Source: Cheiracanthium punctorium
Taxonomy: Eukaryota; Arthropoda; Arachnida; Araneae; Cheiracanthiidae
Length of the DNA: 64,000 nt
Assembly (NCBI GenBank): GCA_038373885.1
Contig: JAWZYV010013003.1
Span: 1 to 64,000 of the forward strand
Direction: 5' to 3'
Shown here piece after piece: positions 20,156-31,953 of the stretch (position 1 is the stretch's first letter; each line of letters starts with the position of its first letter). The notes below the pieces were generated by a model. The model worked only from the letters and a program-made list of their open reading frames with translations, did not search any database and was not told the DNA's origin. The position numbers and the translations under genes were made by a program.

Positions 20156-22488
20156 AACAGGCTCAATGCAGTAATTTTATATCGCTTGGTAAAAACATAT
20201 TAATTATCGATGGTTGAATGTACTAATTAAGTTCATATATATATTATAAGGATATTTTAAATTTATTGTCAAATATATTCGTAATTAGTTCTTGTGTGTA
20301 TTAAAAGATGAACACAATCAATAAGGATATTTCAATTTTAAAGAAAATATATATTCGTTATCGATTGTTTTATGTATTCAAAGTTGAATTCATAAAGTAT
20401 TCAAAAATGAGTATACACACACAACCACACGCACGTACGCACACACATGTATAATGTATTTGAAAAACTGAGTACACGCGTTTCTTAAATTTAAGAGTTC
20501 AGCACTCAAGAGTTATTACAAGATTAGAAAGTACTCAAAAACGAGTACATTTTGCTTTTATTTTTAAGTTTGTAGTTTAAACAGCACATAAACTAAAAAT
20601 ACAGAATGTGTGTCAATAAAATAAAATCTCCTTCGAAAAGTTTTCAATACATCTATCGCTTTCTAGTACTTCAGATAATTAATTCCCTTAAAATCCAACC
20701 GACACCTGTTCTCTTCTGTAAATTTTGTCTCCTCGCATACCGCAGAGTGTGTTTGCTTGCATCTGTGTGCTGCGACGTCGCATCGACTGCATATACGGAC
20801 ACGAGCAAATGAAATTCGCACAGCGTTACCCCCCCCCCCCTTCTGTCAAACAGGAGGATATTGAATTATCGGAAAAGAGTAATGTTTCTTAATGTTGCAA
20901 ATTATGTTCATCTATCAAACATCTTATATCCCTAATGGGAATTGTCTCCTAAAGGAAAGGAGAACAATAACTGCCATCGCCGTGCTGGAGCACTGATGAA
21001 ATTTTAATTACGGGGTTTTCAGAAGATTTTCCAACTCCTTTTAATCGGACATTTCCCTTTTCCGCCAATGACATGGATGGGGGCGCCCCCCTCCCCCGGA
21101 AAAAAGTACCGAGGCACACACAGCGGCTGAAACTCCTATTCGCCAAGGAAATTCATTACTTTGTCAAAAGTTGATTCATGTTCGTTTTGAATTGCTCTCT
21201 CTCTCTCGTCTCATAATGAGAATCGTTATAGATTCCGTTTTCTGGGGGTTCAGTAGAGATAGAATGTTTGCCTGGCTTGATTTTTCGATAAAAGAGAGGG
21301 AAAAGGGCGCGGGCATCGCTCGCTTTCCAGAAATATAATAAGGAAAGAACAGATGGCCGTGTGTTACGGGAATAGGTAACTGTGTTGAATTGTAAAACGG
21401 AGCGAAATCAGCAAAACTCTTATGATTCCCCCCCCCCCCCCGCACGTGTAGCCCAGCCGCATTTTTGTGAAATTATAGCCCCAATCGGAAGAGTTGAAAT
21501 ATTTCGCATAGACTCTCGCTGGCTGCAATAAACATCATTTTAAAAGGGGGGATGAACTGGGCTTGGCGAAGGGTTGGATACTGGAGTAAGGGGAGATTAA
21601 ACATCGTTCTTAAAGCCCCCCACACACACACATTTGTATATGCAATGCAACTAAAATTTTTAAGCAGTAGCCCGCACGTGAAAGAATTGCATTTAATATC
21701 CGTTTACGTCCAAAAGGATCAAACAGTATAAATTTGAATATGTATGCACACAAAATATAAACGATAAATTTTAAACTCCAGTGAATTTATTGGATGATTG
21801 CACGCATGTATGCATGCTGGAGTCAATCAAAATACTTCCTCTGCCTCTTATATACGTCAAAATTCGTGCACGTATGACCACTGAAGTTGTGTAACTTTAA
21901 ACTAAATTACGTGTAAAGTTATTTCTGAGTAGATGCGCTGCATTCCATCAGTACTTTTAAAATTTGCTTTAACTGGTATCTGAATGTTCTGCAATACGGT
22001 ATTAATAATGTCTACCTTTTTCTATCAATGACTGACTTTAACTGGCCCACTGAAAATTTTTTCTTTTTTATTTCCTAGTGAAACGTTTATCACTGACTTC
22101 ATCATTCCTTAACCTGTGATGAATTTCTGGCGAAGTAAATATTACAGATGCATTAGAATTTTATGGCATGTTGCACAGCGTATTTACTCAGAAGGTGCAT
22201 AATTTCTGCTGTTACTTCTTGTGAAAAATAGCTATTCAGCAGATGTTTATTTATTTTTAATCTTTTAATTCAAACTAAAAACGATGAACCAAAAATGTTT
22301 CAAGTCAAACACCTAGCCAGAAAAAGAAAAAGAAAAGAAAAGAAAAAGAAAAAGAAAAGTCCAGAGTCTAATAGTGTTTTACATGTGATGGAGCAGCGGC
22401 TAAGGCTTAAAGACTCATTAAACGGCCTTTTCTACCCCCTAAACAAGGAATAATGGTTCCTGAGATGTGGGTTTGCCTTTTCAAGAAA
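20156..22488. other. no gene; CA tract, C-runs, GA tract
   Basis: It contains an imperfect CA/CGCA tract (about 20416-20450), C-runs at 20828-20840 and 21427-21441, and a GAAA tract (22320-22360). The 20600-21600 part is less AT-rich and low in repeats, but no exon is recognisable. Confidence 0.45.
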
Positions 22489-22826
22489 TATTTCAGATTA
22501 TTCAATATTATTAATAGAATTATTTCATATTTTATTCAATATTATTAATCGAATTATTTCATATTTAATTCAATATTATTAATAGAATTATTTCAGATTT
22601 TATTCAATATTATTAATCTAATTATTTCATATTTTATTCAATATTATTAATCGAATTATTTCATATTTTATTCAATATTATTAATCGAATTATTTCATAT
22701 TTTATTCAATATTATTAATCGAATTATTTCATATTTTATTCAATATTATTAATCGAATTATTTCATATTTTATTCAATATTATTAATAGAATTATTTCAG
22801 ATTTTATTCAATATTATTAATAGAAT
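22489..22826 (+). repeat. 34-bp minisatellite, about 10 units
   Basis: The unit is aattatttcatattttatt followed by caatattattaatcg (34 bp), repeated head to tail with small variants (cat/cag, atcg/ataga/atcta). Units abut directly with no spacers, so it is not CRISPR-like. It ends next to the hairpin at 22828. Confidence 0.92.
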
Positions 22827-22827
22827 C

Positions 22828-22863
22828 AAGCAGCTGGCTGTGCCCGCGCACAGCCAGCTGCTT
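22828..22863. repeat. perfect hairpin, 16-bp stem, 4-nt loop
   Basis: aagcagctggctgtgc and gcacagccagctgctt are exact reverse complements around ccgc. The GC-rich hairpin sits precisely between the AT minisatellite and the piggyBac-like fragment. Confidence 0.9.
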
Positions 22864-23004
22864 CAATAACGGTCTCCAGATGTGTGGCACGCGATGAACG
22901 TTTCGATCGTCCGCCGTCTAGCTGGTAGTTAAGTCGAGCGATGGCAACGGCTGCCCTTTTCGGTAAAGTCTCGATTGGGAAAGGGTTGCGCCTCAAAGGG
23001 TTAA
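22864..23004 (+). mobile_element. right end of the TTAACCCTTTGAGG piggyBac-like family
   Basis: The stretch from tgtggcacgcgatgaacg through tagttaagtcgagcgatgg to cctcaaagggttaa (TTAA at 23001-23004) is nearly identical to the right end of 62031-62570. The left half has been replaced by the hairpin and minisatellite. Confidence 0.8.
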
Positions 23005-23229
23005 TATGTTCACACCTCTTAGCAGAATGCTTTGCCTGACGCATTTCGTAGGGAACAGTTATTCTTTTTAGATTGAAGCATTGGTGAAATAACTATCGTA
23101 ACAGCCCCGCAATGGATACATTCATTCAGTCATTCTGAAAGCTTGGCTATCGCGTCGGGGCGAGCACGCAACTGTGACCCGTTTTTCAATGGCTGAAAAA
23201 GAATCGTTCCATTCGCACACATCGACGAC

Positions 23230-23892
23230 TAGAGATGAGACGGGCTCAGTCTGAGCCCGAAAGCCCGAGCCCGAACCGGGCTCGGGCTCGTGAAAAATTT
23301 CTCCTTTATTGAACATACTCCTTGAAACAGATTTTAAAAAGTGATTCATGAGGAAAATAAAAGTACAATCAACTCCGGTTGTAGTGAACCTCTGGGGACC
23401 ATCCAATTTCGTCCCCTATATCCGAAATTCACTAAGTGTCACTAGACCCAAGTGTCTTCATGATGGATTGAGATACTCTATGTGAATCGGAACTAATGGT
23501 TTGCGTTCACTATAGCCGATGGTTCACTATATCCGGGTTCACGATAACCTGAGTTAACTGTACTAACAAAAAATAGCGGCACTGGCGCCTAGAAGGTGCG
23601 TTAAGCTCTTTGGGTATTTCAGAACGGCGGCTTATATTCATTAGTTAGTCATGAGATCCGACATTATTTGATAAACATATGGATAAATAAAGAATTAGAA
23701 AGTGCATTGAGAGTTTGCAACTGTATTTGTCTTTAATTTGCACAAACGGCAAAATTCATTGTATTCTATCAATGAAGTCATTGGATTTTTTTAATCTTTA
23801 AATGAAATTTCGGGCTCGGGCGGGCTCGGGCTCCCACTTAAATAATATTGCTCGGGCTCGGGCTTCAAAAAATGAGCCCGAACTCATCTCTA
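23230..23892. mobile_element. hAT-like element, TAGAGATGAG termini, with nested MITE
   Basis: Left end TAGAGATGAGACGGGCTC and right end GAGCCCGAACTCATCTCTA form a TIR. A perfect 8-bp duplication tcgacgac lies at 23222-23229 and 23893-23900. Subterminal regions are built of ggctcggg/cccgagcc repeats that can pair with each other. The element is 663 bp and contains a 195-bp MITE at 23366-23560. It has no transposase ORF. TAG-type ends with 8-bp duplications fit hAT. Confidence 0.88.
23366..23560. mobile_element. pogo/Tigger-like MITE (nested)
   Basis: Left end CAATCAACTCCGGTTGTAG and right end ACCTGAGTTAACTG are imperfect inverted repeats. It is flanked by TA (23364-23365 and 23561-23562). The interior repeats phrases such as gttcactatagccga and gttcactatatccgg. 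The TA duplication and CAGT-type ends suggest Tc1/mariner-pogo. It lies within 23230-23892 and is thus the younger insertion. Confidence 0.75.
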
Positions 23893-23900
23893 TCGACGAC

Positions 23901-25414
23901 GTGCGGTAGCTGGCGAACATCGAAGCGATCGTAATCTTCGTTTTCTAGCGCCTGCCAAACCAGTCAATTATTCACCCGCCGCCGAATAAAGATATTCCAA
24001 CGCCCCCTATCAATGAGCTTTCTATAACGAAAAGCCATCGAGACAAAAACCGAGCCAGTTAGTTCATTAGCAGAACAGGTAAGTATTTGGACGGATGGAA
24101 AAGGATTGAGACGAATGATTCCAACATTTGCATGCGATGAAGAAAGATTTAAAAAAAGAAAAATACATGTTCTTCGATTCCGGGCGTTTTCTTCGCCCGA
24201 AAATTCATTTCGTTCTGACAAATGGCATTGGCTTCGCAGCCAGCGCGAGGCAAAAATTTCCCCGATTCCATAATTCATCTGATTCAGTTCGCGTGGCGAT
24301 CAGCGAACGGAGATTAAGGCAACAAAAGAGGGTTGTTTTTTGTTGTTGTTGTTGTTTTATTTATTTCAGCAAAGAAACTCGTCTCTCGTCTCTCAGTTGC
24401 AATCAGCCTTCAGTCAGGGGATGCATCCTACTAGATTCATATAATGCCCTCCGAGGAGCAGGCCTCTCGGTTCACACATAAAAATCCGCGCGTAATATGG
24501 AAAGCCAAGGTCTTGGAAAAAGGGGAAGCAGATCTATCATGAAAAGTAATTTTGGTGGAAGAGAGGAGAGGAAAAAAACATCGGGGGCACGACTTTCTTT
24601 TCTCTCCCCCGCTAAGTGCTTTTCTTTCGAGGGGTTCTCCTATAATAGATATTCCGATGATAGGTAAACGCGCGCTCTGATGCTGCTACTCCCACGACCG
24701 TTTCATTTATTTGCTTTTAAAGCGTGTTTGGAATAAGTAGCAATGTAACTATATTTTCAAAAAAGCCAATAAATGAATAAATTCGTTAACTAATTATATA
24801 AAAAAAAATTCAAAAATGTTCACTACGTTTAATTGAAGGGCCTGAGTCAACATTATGTAAAAAGAAAAAAAAAAAAAAAAGAAAAAGAAATAGAAAAAGA
24901 AAGAAAAAGAAAAATGTAAAAAGAAAGAAATTTCTACAAGGGAAAAATTTAAGGGCTTTGAGAAGAAGTCTAAAATTCGAATTATTATTCAATTTATTTG
25001 AAATTGTACCGGAATAGTCATGGATCCATTATTAGTTACCTGTGGAATAAATTTCATTAACTCGAAACAAAATTGAAATGGGGACACGAAAATGCGAAAG
25101 GATAATGATTCTTTTCAGGCTTGACACCATCTTGCGTATTGTAAAATGTAGCTAATATTACGAGTCAATCTAACAATACAAGTCATTAGACCATGGTTTC
25201 TTTCTAATGACCGGGTCAGTTGGAGACTATGGACTTGACCCCTACAACGGCCGGAGATGGCCTTTTCACGTGCAGTATGCTTGCTTAGTTCTAGACATGC
25301 AGGCAATCGAGAGGGCGGATATGAAATAATAATGCCCAGTCTTGAATCTGTTGCCGGTTGAGATATATTTCAAAATTTCCAGTTTTTTGGAAAATATGCC
25401 CCGGAACAGCATTT
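23901..25414. other. low-repeat island, then polypurine tract; no gene recognised
   Basis: 23900-24680 is more GC-balanced and free of recognised repeats; it carries ORFs of 104-117 codons that match nothing I know and lack clear splice context. A polypurine tract (A/G only) lies at about 24858-24925. A regulatory or unannotated UTR role is possible but unproven. Confidence 0.35.
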
Positions 25415-25530
25415 CACTATTAGCCCTTACATGCACAGAGTTTTAGTACGTTTGATACCGGATTTCCATTGCCGGATTAGCGTACAAGCCAGATTTCTTA
25501 TGTCAATTTAACATATAAAATATAGTTTCT
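25415..25530 (+). repeat. fragment related to the MITE at 31682-31953
   Basis: agcccttacatgcacag and later agccagatttcttatgtcaa parallel 31684 onward (agcccttaaatgcacag, agccaaatttcttacgttaa). The right end is absent. Confidence 0.5.
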
Positions 25531-25918
25531 GATGATAAACGATTAACATTATTGCAGAAATACTCTGCTAATTTTCTGGGTTCGTCGGTTCTAAAGTGCA
25601 GTTGGTGTAGAAAGTTCTAGAAAAAGAGTTCACTTGTCAGAATGGAATACAAACTTGCTTCTAGAAGTTCGTCGAACCATCAGCTGTACAAAATTCACAT
25701 GCATTAACGACCAGTAGCTCGTTTATAACAGTCCACTCAGTACCTAAACTTGACACAAATGACATACAAAATGACATGTAACATATAAAACTTTCATTCT
25801 CACACAAAATAAAACACTTCCACGGGGAAAATTCGGTGGAAATATACAAGGGATATCGTACGCATTCCCTTAAGACACAGCAATGAAGAATTTACATACA
25901 GCACTTAAAAATCAGCTT

Positions 25919-26007
25919 CGAAAAGCAAGCCAAAACACTTCATGTTTTGGCTTGCTTTTCGTCCCCATTTCGTGTCCCCCCAGAAGCAGTGTTTTGGCTT
26001 GCCTTTT
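25919..26007. repeat. perfect 19-bp-stem hairpin plus a third direct copy
   Basis: cgaaaagcaagccaaaaca (25919-25937) pairs exactly with tgttttggcttgcttttcg (25943-25961) around cttca. A further copy, tgttttggcttgccttt, lies at 25990-26006. The ORFs on both strands here are by-products of this repeat. Confidence 0.9.
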
Positions 26008-26443
26008 AGACAGGTTAAAGTTGCTCCATATGAGTGGTCTCCTTATTTGGAACAAATTCCAGATGAGAGACTTTGCACCTAATGGATCGACACACCCAGA
26101 GGTATCGTTCATTAAAACATGGTAAAAATTTTGTTTGTATCTTTTAACTGCTTTTTATCTGGTTATCATTCCTTTCAGAATCATCATTTGACAGTTTAAA
26201 ATCAGGATATATGTCGCTATCATCTAATTCTTCAGTGTAATGGCAGCTCTCAGAGGAACTTTCATTTCTAAAAACAATTTCAACAAACCAGCCACCATTT
26301 TTTTCTGTGTCTTGTCAAGACTTTGTGGGCATATCGACTGAACTAAAGCAACAATCAATTTTTATGCATTGTAACACATCCGCTGATTGATTGGTACACC
26401 TAAAACTTTCTGTCCACAGTTCAGTTCCACGGTATTGTTTATA
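26008..26443. other. no gene seen
   Basis: Unremarkable AT-rich sequence with no recognised repeat family or ORF. Confidence 0.5.
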
Positions 26444-26621
26444 CCGTGTTTACTTGCGTAATAGTCGCACTTTTTGCCAATTTTTCATGGTGAAAGTCTA
26501 GGTGCGACTGATATGCGCGGGAAATCTACTACATAATATTGTAACTCTAAAGCCATTTTTTGTGCTTCAAAACGGGGGTGCGACTATTATGCGAGGACGA
26601 CTATTACGCGAGTAAACACGG
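26444..26621 (+). mobile_element. MITE family 1, complete copy
   Basis: The left terminus ccgtgtttacttgcgtaat and the right terminus attacgcgagtaaacacgg are inverted repeats. Inside, the motif gtcgcac appears inverted near each end (agtcgcac; gtgcgact), so the TIR is composite. It is 178 bp with no ORF. Other copies: 14876 (split), 51324, 55230 and 58978. A TA duplication is not evident, so the superfamily is open (pogo-like is plausible). Confidence 0.85.
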
Positions 26622-27141
26622 TCAATAGGGAATAATTCAATTTTTGAAGTATGTGGCTAGCATTATGTTGTCATGAACCTTTCAACTGAATTAGATATTT
26701 CAAAAACTACAAAATCGTACCGATCCTTCCAAAAACGCTTTTTTATTTTTTATTTTATTTATTTTTTCTTTATTTTTTTTTTCTTTTCTCCCTTGTGAAC
26801 GAACCCTTACAGATGGGCACGTAATGCGGTGTTAAAAATCAAGTATAAAAGTAGCAATTTCTATATTCAAACGAAAGAGTGAGAAGGCTGTTGCCTAGCC
26901 ACAGATGGTGAAGATGAACAGGCGAATATCATTTATATGAAAATTTCAATTAGATGCATGTTAAATAATTTTTTTTATATAAATATAGCTATTACATTTA
27001 GTTTTAAGAGGACTAAACTATGTTTCTTGCTAAAAGAACGTGAGTGAAACACAGTTTTTCTACGCCCCTTTTTATTTTAGTATTGATAAAACAAGAATGT
27101 TGTATTTACATACATATGAAGTCTAAAAACTAACTGAAAAC
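26622..27141. other. no gene seen; T-rich tract
   Basis: A T-rich low-complexity stretch lies at about 26740-26790. No ORF or recognised repeat. Confidence 0.5.
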
Positions 27142-27540
27142 AGTCCTTTAACGGTGTTATTCGAAAAAATCATGTGATTTTGGTACATAATTACAAATAA
27201 ACTATTTATGCCAGGCACTTCAAAATTTTGAAACTGTCTCTTTACAAGCTGTATTACATACTGCAAAGACAGGCCAATCTGTATCCGTTTCAGTACTTTT
27301 AGAAAAAATTCCTAAGAATTGGAAATTTTCGCAAAGCGTGTCCCTCTTCGAAAAATCTTGCAGCTCAAATCCATGTTTAAGAATTTTTTCTGAAAATTTC
27401 ACAAAAGCCACAGCGTTTTCGCTTATCGTAGTGTGTAAAACAGCTTATGAAGAAACATGTGGAATTTTTCGGAGACCATGGTGCTATTAGTTTATTTCAA
27501 TTTGTGTACCAAGACTAAAAACAGAGTTCTTTTTTTAAAA
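27142..27540 (+). repeat. dispersed repeat family A, well-preserved copy
   Basis: About 400 bp nearly identical, in inverted orientation, to 52425-52816 and partly to 43220-43570. On the minus strand each copy carries a 63-codon ORF beginning MAFVKFSEKILKHG. The two translations differ at 10 positions, and nearly every base change alters the residue, so there is no sign of protein selection. Origin unknown. Confidence 0.8.
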
Positions 27541-27754
27541 TCCTCATGTTTGTGTATTGTACACTTTTTTAGCGATTAAAAAAATGCGACTTCTTGATGT
27601 AAGTGTTTTTTAGAATGATCAATTAAATTACTTTTTTTTGTTGTTGTTGTAATTGAAACACGTTTGTTTCATTAACGTCACTTTATATGAGACTTAAAAA
27701 TTATATAACCACTCTACAAGCTATGAATGAAAAATATTCAATTTATAATCGTTA

Positions 27755-28005
27755 AGTTTCACTTGAAAATAATGCAACTTTTGAACAGATTTTTTAAAAA
27801 TTTAACTGAGTTAGAAACTGGGAAGTGTTTATAATTCTCTTTACAAGTTGCACTGCGAACTGATATTGAGAATGAATCTATAAGAGATATATACGTAATT
27901 GTCAGGGAAAATGCTCAACATACAGAATTTCGTGATATTTCCAAAAAAAAAAAAAACGGGCAATTCCCCGGCCTATTTTCGGAGGCCATTTTTGTGCTTA
28001 TGAAG
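27755..28005 (+). repeat. dispersed repeat family B
   Basis: Collinear with 17445-17695, including ctttacaagttgcactg and ggccatttttgtgct. Confidence 0.7.
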
Positions 28006-28012
28006 TTTTTCT

Positions 28013-28110
28013 CCTTTCTTCGAGTGTTTAACATCATTGGTTTGATTTTAAAGCTGTTCAAAAGTCCTGTGATCGCTCTTCAGGTAGAACACCCTTAACA
28101 GTTAACATGC
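28013..28110 (+). repeat. dispersed repeat family C, uninterrupted copy
   Basis: ttcgagtgtttaacatcat runs on through taaagctgttcaaaagtcct to ctcttcaggtagaacacc without a MITE. It therefore acts as the empty-site paralogue of 17783-18055. Confidence 0.8.
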
Positions 28111-29530
28111 ATGTTTTTGCAACTTTTAGAAAAAAATTATCCACAAAAATGGCCTGAAGTGTTGCTGGTGAAATATTTAGCGTTTTTCCTGTTTATTTTC
28201 TAATTCTTAACAGTTCAGTGTTTATAATCGTTCATAGTACAACTTGTAAAGAAACATTTAAAATTTTTTTCTAGTCTCTACATGCTAAAATCTATTGAGT
28301 AAAATAATAATCAAACGGAGTATATTTTTACTCAATTTTTGACTTCAAACAGCCATTCTCCCGATTGAGTAAAATTTGCTCAATTCATCAACAAAAATCA
28401 ATGGAGAGAAAAATTCTCAATTTTTGAGCATTATACAACAGCTCTATTTAGGATAAATAATAATCAAAAATGATGAGTGTCTGTCCGTTTTTGATTCATA
28501 TAACTGTACTCAATTATGATTATTATTTAAGCTATAGAATGAGCGTTTTTGCAAAATCAGCCCTTTTTTAATTAACATATCTGTACTCAATTAAGATTAT
28601 TATTTTAAGCTAGAAAAAGGGTGTTTTATTAAAATTTGCTGTTTTTGATTAATATATTGAATGATTCGTTTTCTTCATTTTTTATTATCAGAGCTGTAAT
28701 CTATATCTATGATTATAAGCCCGAGAAAATAAATTTTAAATCAAGGCAAATACATTACATATATCTTAATACACTATGAAAAAGTATTTTTTTAATAAAT
28801 AGAATATAATTTCACTATAGTCTCTCGTTATGAAACGAATTCACAATACAGTCAGAATACAGAAATGCAATCATGGTTAAACCAGCTCAGGTTAAAACAG
28901 GTTAAACCAATCATGGTTAAACCAGATTTAATTAAAGCAGCAACCCAATTTATTGACATGAAAAAGGTAAAATACTACTTACTCACTTTGGGTGGAGATA
29001 TCATAACTTCATTTGTTTTACAACAGCTTTTTATAATCCAATCGTAAGAAACTATGTTATTAAAGCGAAATCTTTACCTAAAGCATCTCCTCCATATCTA
29101 GGCTGAATTTATTTCACAACTCTGAGTATGAAAAAGATGCATTTGGTATTCGGATATAACATAAAACTATCACCAGCGGCAGCGAATACACACACAACTA
29201 TGCCCGCGTTTTTTACTATGAACCGTTATCCGTTAAGAGCGTCGGTCACGTGATAGTAATAGGATATGGGTCGTGGGGGAGAAGTCAGAATTCTCCAATA
29301 GACAATATTTTTGCGGAAAATGAGTTAAATAGAATATAGCGGATGGGGAGTGCTGAGGCGATTTGAGGCATTCACAAATTATTGTCTTGAATGTGTATTT
29401 TTTGGCGTAAAAGGATTTAAATCGGCCTATAAGAAATTTAATCAATAAATGAGTGTTAGTTTTAATCAATAGATTTAAGCGTGTATCACAGTTGAATTCT
29501 TTAAAGAGCTGTTCAAAAGTTGCATGATTT
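28111..29530. other. no gene; repeat remnants
   Basis: 28280-28700 has several 'tgagtaaaat'/'attttactca' inverted phrases that may be a decayed MITE. 28868-28926 has a short duplication of atcatggttaaaccag. Otherwise AT-rich. Confidence 0.4.
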
Positions 29531-29536
29531 CAAACG

Positions 29537-29932
29537 ATCACCGTAATGCTTTTCTAATGGAGAAAACTGCCTTTAGAAATTCAAGGTTTAAGAACGAACG
29601 ATTGAATATTTTTCAACAATTCTTTTTCACTTTTATACTGAAAAAATTATCTAATAGTTTTAGGAAACTAAATTTCTCTAACACAATTAAAAGTACAGTA
29701 ATTCTAACAATACAGAGTTTCTCAAATGCAGTTAGAAGAACAATTATTCCATTATAATTAATGTTCTTCTGATAGCAATAGAGAAATTTTGCTTCGTAAT
29801 ATTATTAGATGAATGTTTTCAGAGTAAGGAGAATAACATAGGTTGAAATGTTTTTTTAAGTTCGTTCTGAAACTTTGAATTTCTAAAGGCAGTTTCCTCT
29901 TTAGAAAAGCATTGCAGTGTTCTTTGATCTTT
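29537..29932. repeat. inverted repeat pair, ~65-bp arms
   Basis: 29537-29602 (containing actgcctttagaaattcaa) is matched by the reverse complement of 29861-29932 (ttgaatttctaaaggcagt), separated by about 260 bp of AT-rich DNA. The two 68-77 codon ORFs over the arms are translations of the same repeat. No terminal duplication was found. Confidence 0.75.
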
Positions 29933-29964
29933 ATTTTTAAACTGTTTTGCCATCTTACTCTCAA

Positions 29965-30887
29965 GTTTTCAGTTTCTTGGGGGATTATACAAATTTCCGA
30001 ACTCAGTTATGCGATTAATCAATAAGTTTCTTTCAAATGTTTCATAATAAACAGAAAGATTCTTAAAACATTAGATTGAGCAGTTTGAAAAATATCAAAG
30101 TACTTATTCTCGAAATAAAAACGGGATTTTTTTTTTTTTTTTGGAGGGGGTGGGGGTGATAGTATTTCACCTCTAAAACTGTTTAAATGTAGTCATTTAA
30201 AAGCGACCCCCCCTTTTCTATTAAAATATCCTGCACAAGTACAATGCTTATTCTATAACTTTCAGCTTTTACATTCATAATGCTTAAAAGTATTTTTGGC
30301 ACACAATAACATTGTTTCTTCAGAATGTGATTTATCATACAAATTTTGACAATCTAAACAGAATATACGCTACGTAAAATGAATTTACAATAAATAAATA
30401 CAATAATATTGGTTTCTAATGGTATTATGTGTGTAGTTTCAGTTTTAGTATTTTTAGTAAAATATACGAGTGTATGTGTTAAAATTAATCACTTATACAA
30501 ATATAGTAAATATACTGCTCTGGTTTGGGATGCAGTAACATGTGATTAGTAAAATTAACTAAAAACTTTGTAAAATGACACACATAAAAAAAGATACTTA
30601 GCAAAAACGTTCGTTACGAAGGGTACAAAAGGCATATTCTTATTTAGTTGAAAAAGCTTCACCTTCATCATCCTTAGCAAATGAAGAAGGGCGGACCTCT
30701 ACACCACCCAAAACGCTCGTTTTGCTAAGTTCCTTTACAAAGTTTTCAATTTTTACCTTTTAACGCCAGTTCTTTGTTGTGTATGTATTCTTGTTATGTT
30801 AATTGGTCTTTCACTAAGCACAGTAGTTACTTATCTATTTCGGACTAATTTTCAATCATTGCAGTGTACTTCATCAGTTCTGTTGAA
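29965..30887. other. no gene; repeat remnant at 30670-30775
   Basis: It contains T-run/G-run DNA (30128-30160) and the relative of 3570-3715 at about 30670-30775. No ORF of note. Confidence 0.4.
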
Positions 30888-30889
30888 TA

Positions 30890-31049
30890 CACTGAAAAAA
30901 ATGTTTTGTTGATTCAGCAAAATTATGGTTGCCTCTATTTCAAAGAAGTATTTTTGCTGAATCACCAGAACTTTTCAACGAAATATTTTGTCCATTTAAT
31001 AACACAATTTTGTTGAAACCAAAGTTATTCGGTTTAAAATAGCAATTGC

Positions 31050-31090
<41 letters not shown>

Positions 31091-31138
31091 TAATCAACAA
31101 AAATTGGTTCAATTCAACAAAACATTTTTTCCCCCATG
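30890..31138. mobile_element. MITE with AT-rich TIRs and TA flanks
   Basis: The left end CACTGAAAAAAATGTTTTGT and the right end, whose complement is CATGGGGGAAAAAATG then TTTTGTTGAATTG, are inverted. TA lies at 30888-30889 and 31139-31140. A 36-base T-run (31053-31088) is internal. Similar 'aaaatgttttgttgaa' text around 39040-39400 suggests a second copy there. Confidence 0.65.
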
Positions 31139-31140
31139 TA

Positions 31141-31681
31141 CTTAATTATTTTATACTAGCCAACTGCATAACAATATTTGATGACAGTTTTTGTTTCGGT
31201 CACTAATATTTTTGCTTGGATACTGTATATCAAACGACACTCTCAACTTCATCTCTCTCTGACAATCACGTGGTACACACGGGATATCTCAGGGCCTTCT
31301 TTTTCAAGAGACGGGTTCAAATACTTTATAAGAGTTATAAACTTCTTAAAAATGTGAAAAACTGCTTTCTTCTTAAAATGAAATATTCTCTTCCATTTAA
31401 GATAAAAACATGACTCTTAAAATAATTAATCTCATTAATCTAAAAATAATTAATGACTCTTAAAATAATCTTAAAATAATTAACAAAAAAAGGCTTTAAT
31501 TTATAGTTATTTACCATAACGACATCCAATATGTTCTGAAACGTAAGTAAAATGTTGTAAATTTAAAAGAAGCAGGCGAAGAAAATCATTACATAACTCG
31601 ATGCTCCGCTAAAAAGGCAGTGTAATATTTTTAATTAGATATTTTCATTTAATATGAGTGACGTTAGATTCTCTGCTATCT
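31141..31681. other. no gene seen
   Basis: AT-rich, with short 'taaaataattaa' duplications near 31415-31480. Nothing recognised. Confidence 0.5.
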
Positions 31682-31953
31682 GAGCCCTTAAATGCACAGC
31701 GATGCATATATGCATCGTATTTTTCAGTGCCCGATTAGAGTAGAAGCCAAATTTCTTACGTTAATTTCCCATATAAACTATAGTTTTATTAAAAATGATT
31801 CATATCGTGAATAATAAAAGTTTCGCATACTTCTTTAAAACTGCGTGTTTTTAAAAAAATTAATCAGTTATTTAAGAAAACTGACACAGGAAATTTAGCT
31901 TACACTTGTGGCTATTGAGCTAATGTCTAAAATTCATCAATTTAAAGGGTTAA
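31682..31953. mobile_element. CCCTTAAA-ended MITE (piggyBac-like)
   Basis: The left end gagcccttaaatgcac and right end caatttaaagggttaa form a short inverted repeat. The right end has TTAA (31950-31953) and the left flank is degenerate. A related fragment is at 25415-25530. The class is inferred from the TTAACCCTTT motif only. Confidence 0.5.

Noticed and set aside
22489..22826. Regularly spaced 34-bp repeats that could suggest a CRISPR array
   Set aside because: Units are directly adjacent with no unique spacers, and the context is eukaryotic transposon-rich DNA; it is a minisatellite.
24128..24481. 117-codon ORF in a low-repeat island
   Set aside because: No recognisable domain, contains CCCC/FFF low-complexity runs, and overlaps a 104-codon ORF on the other strand.
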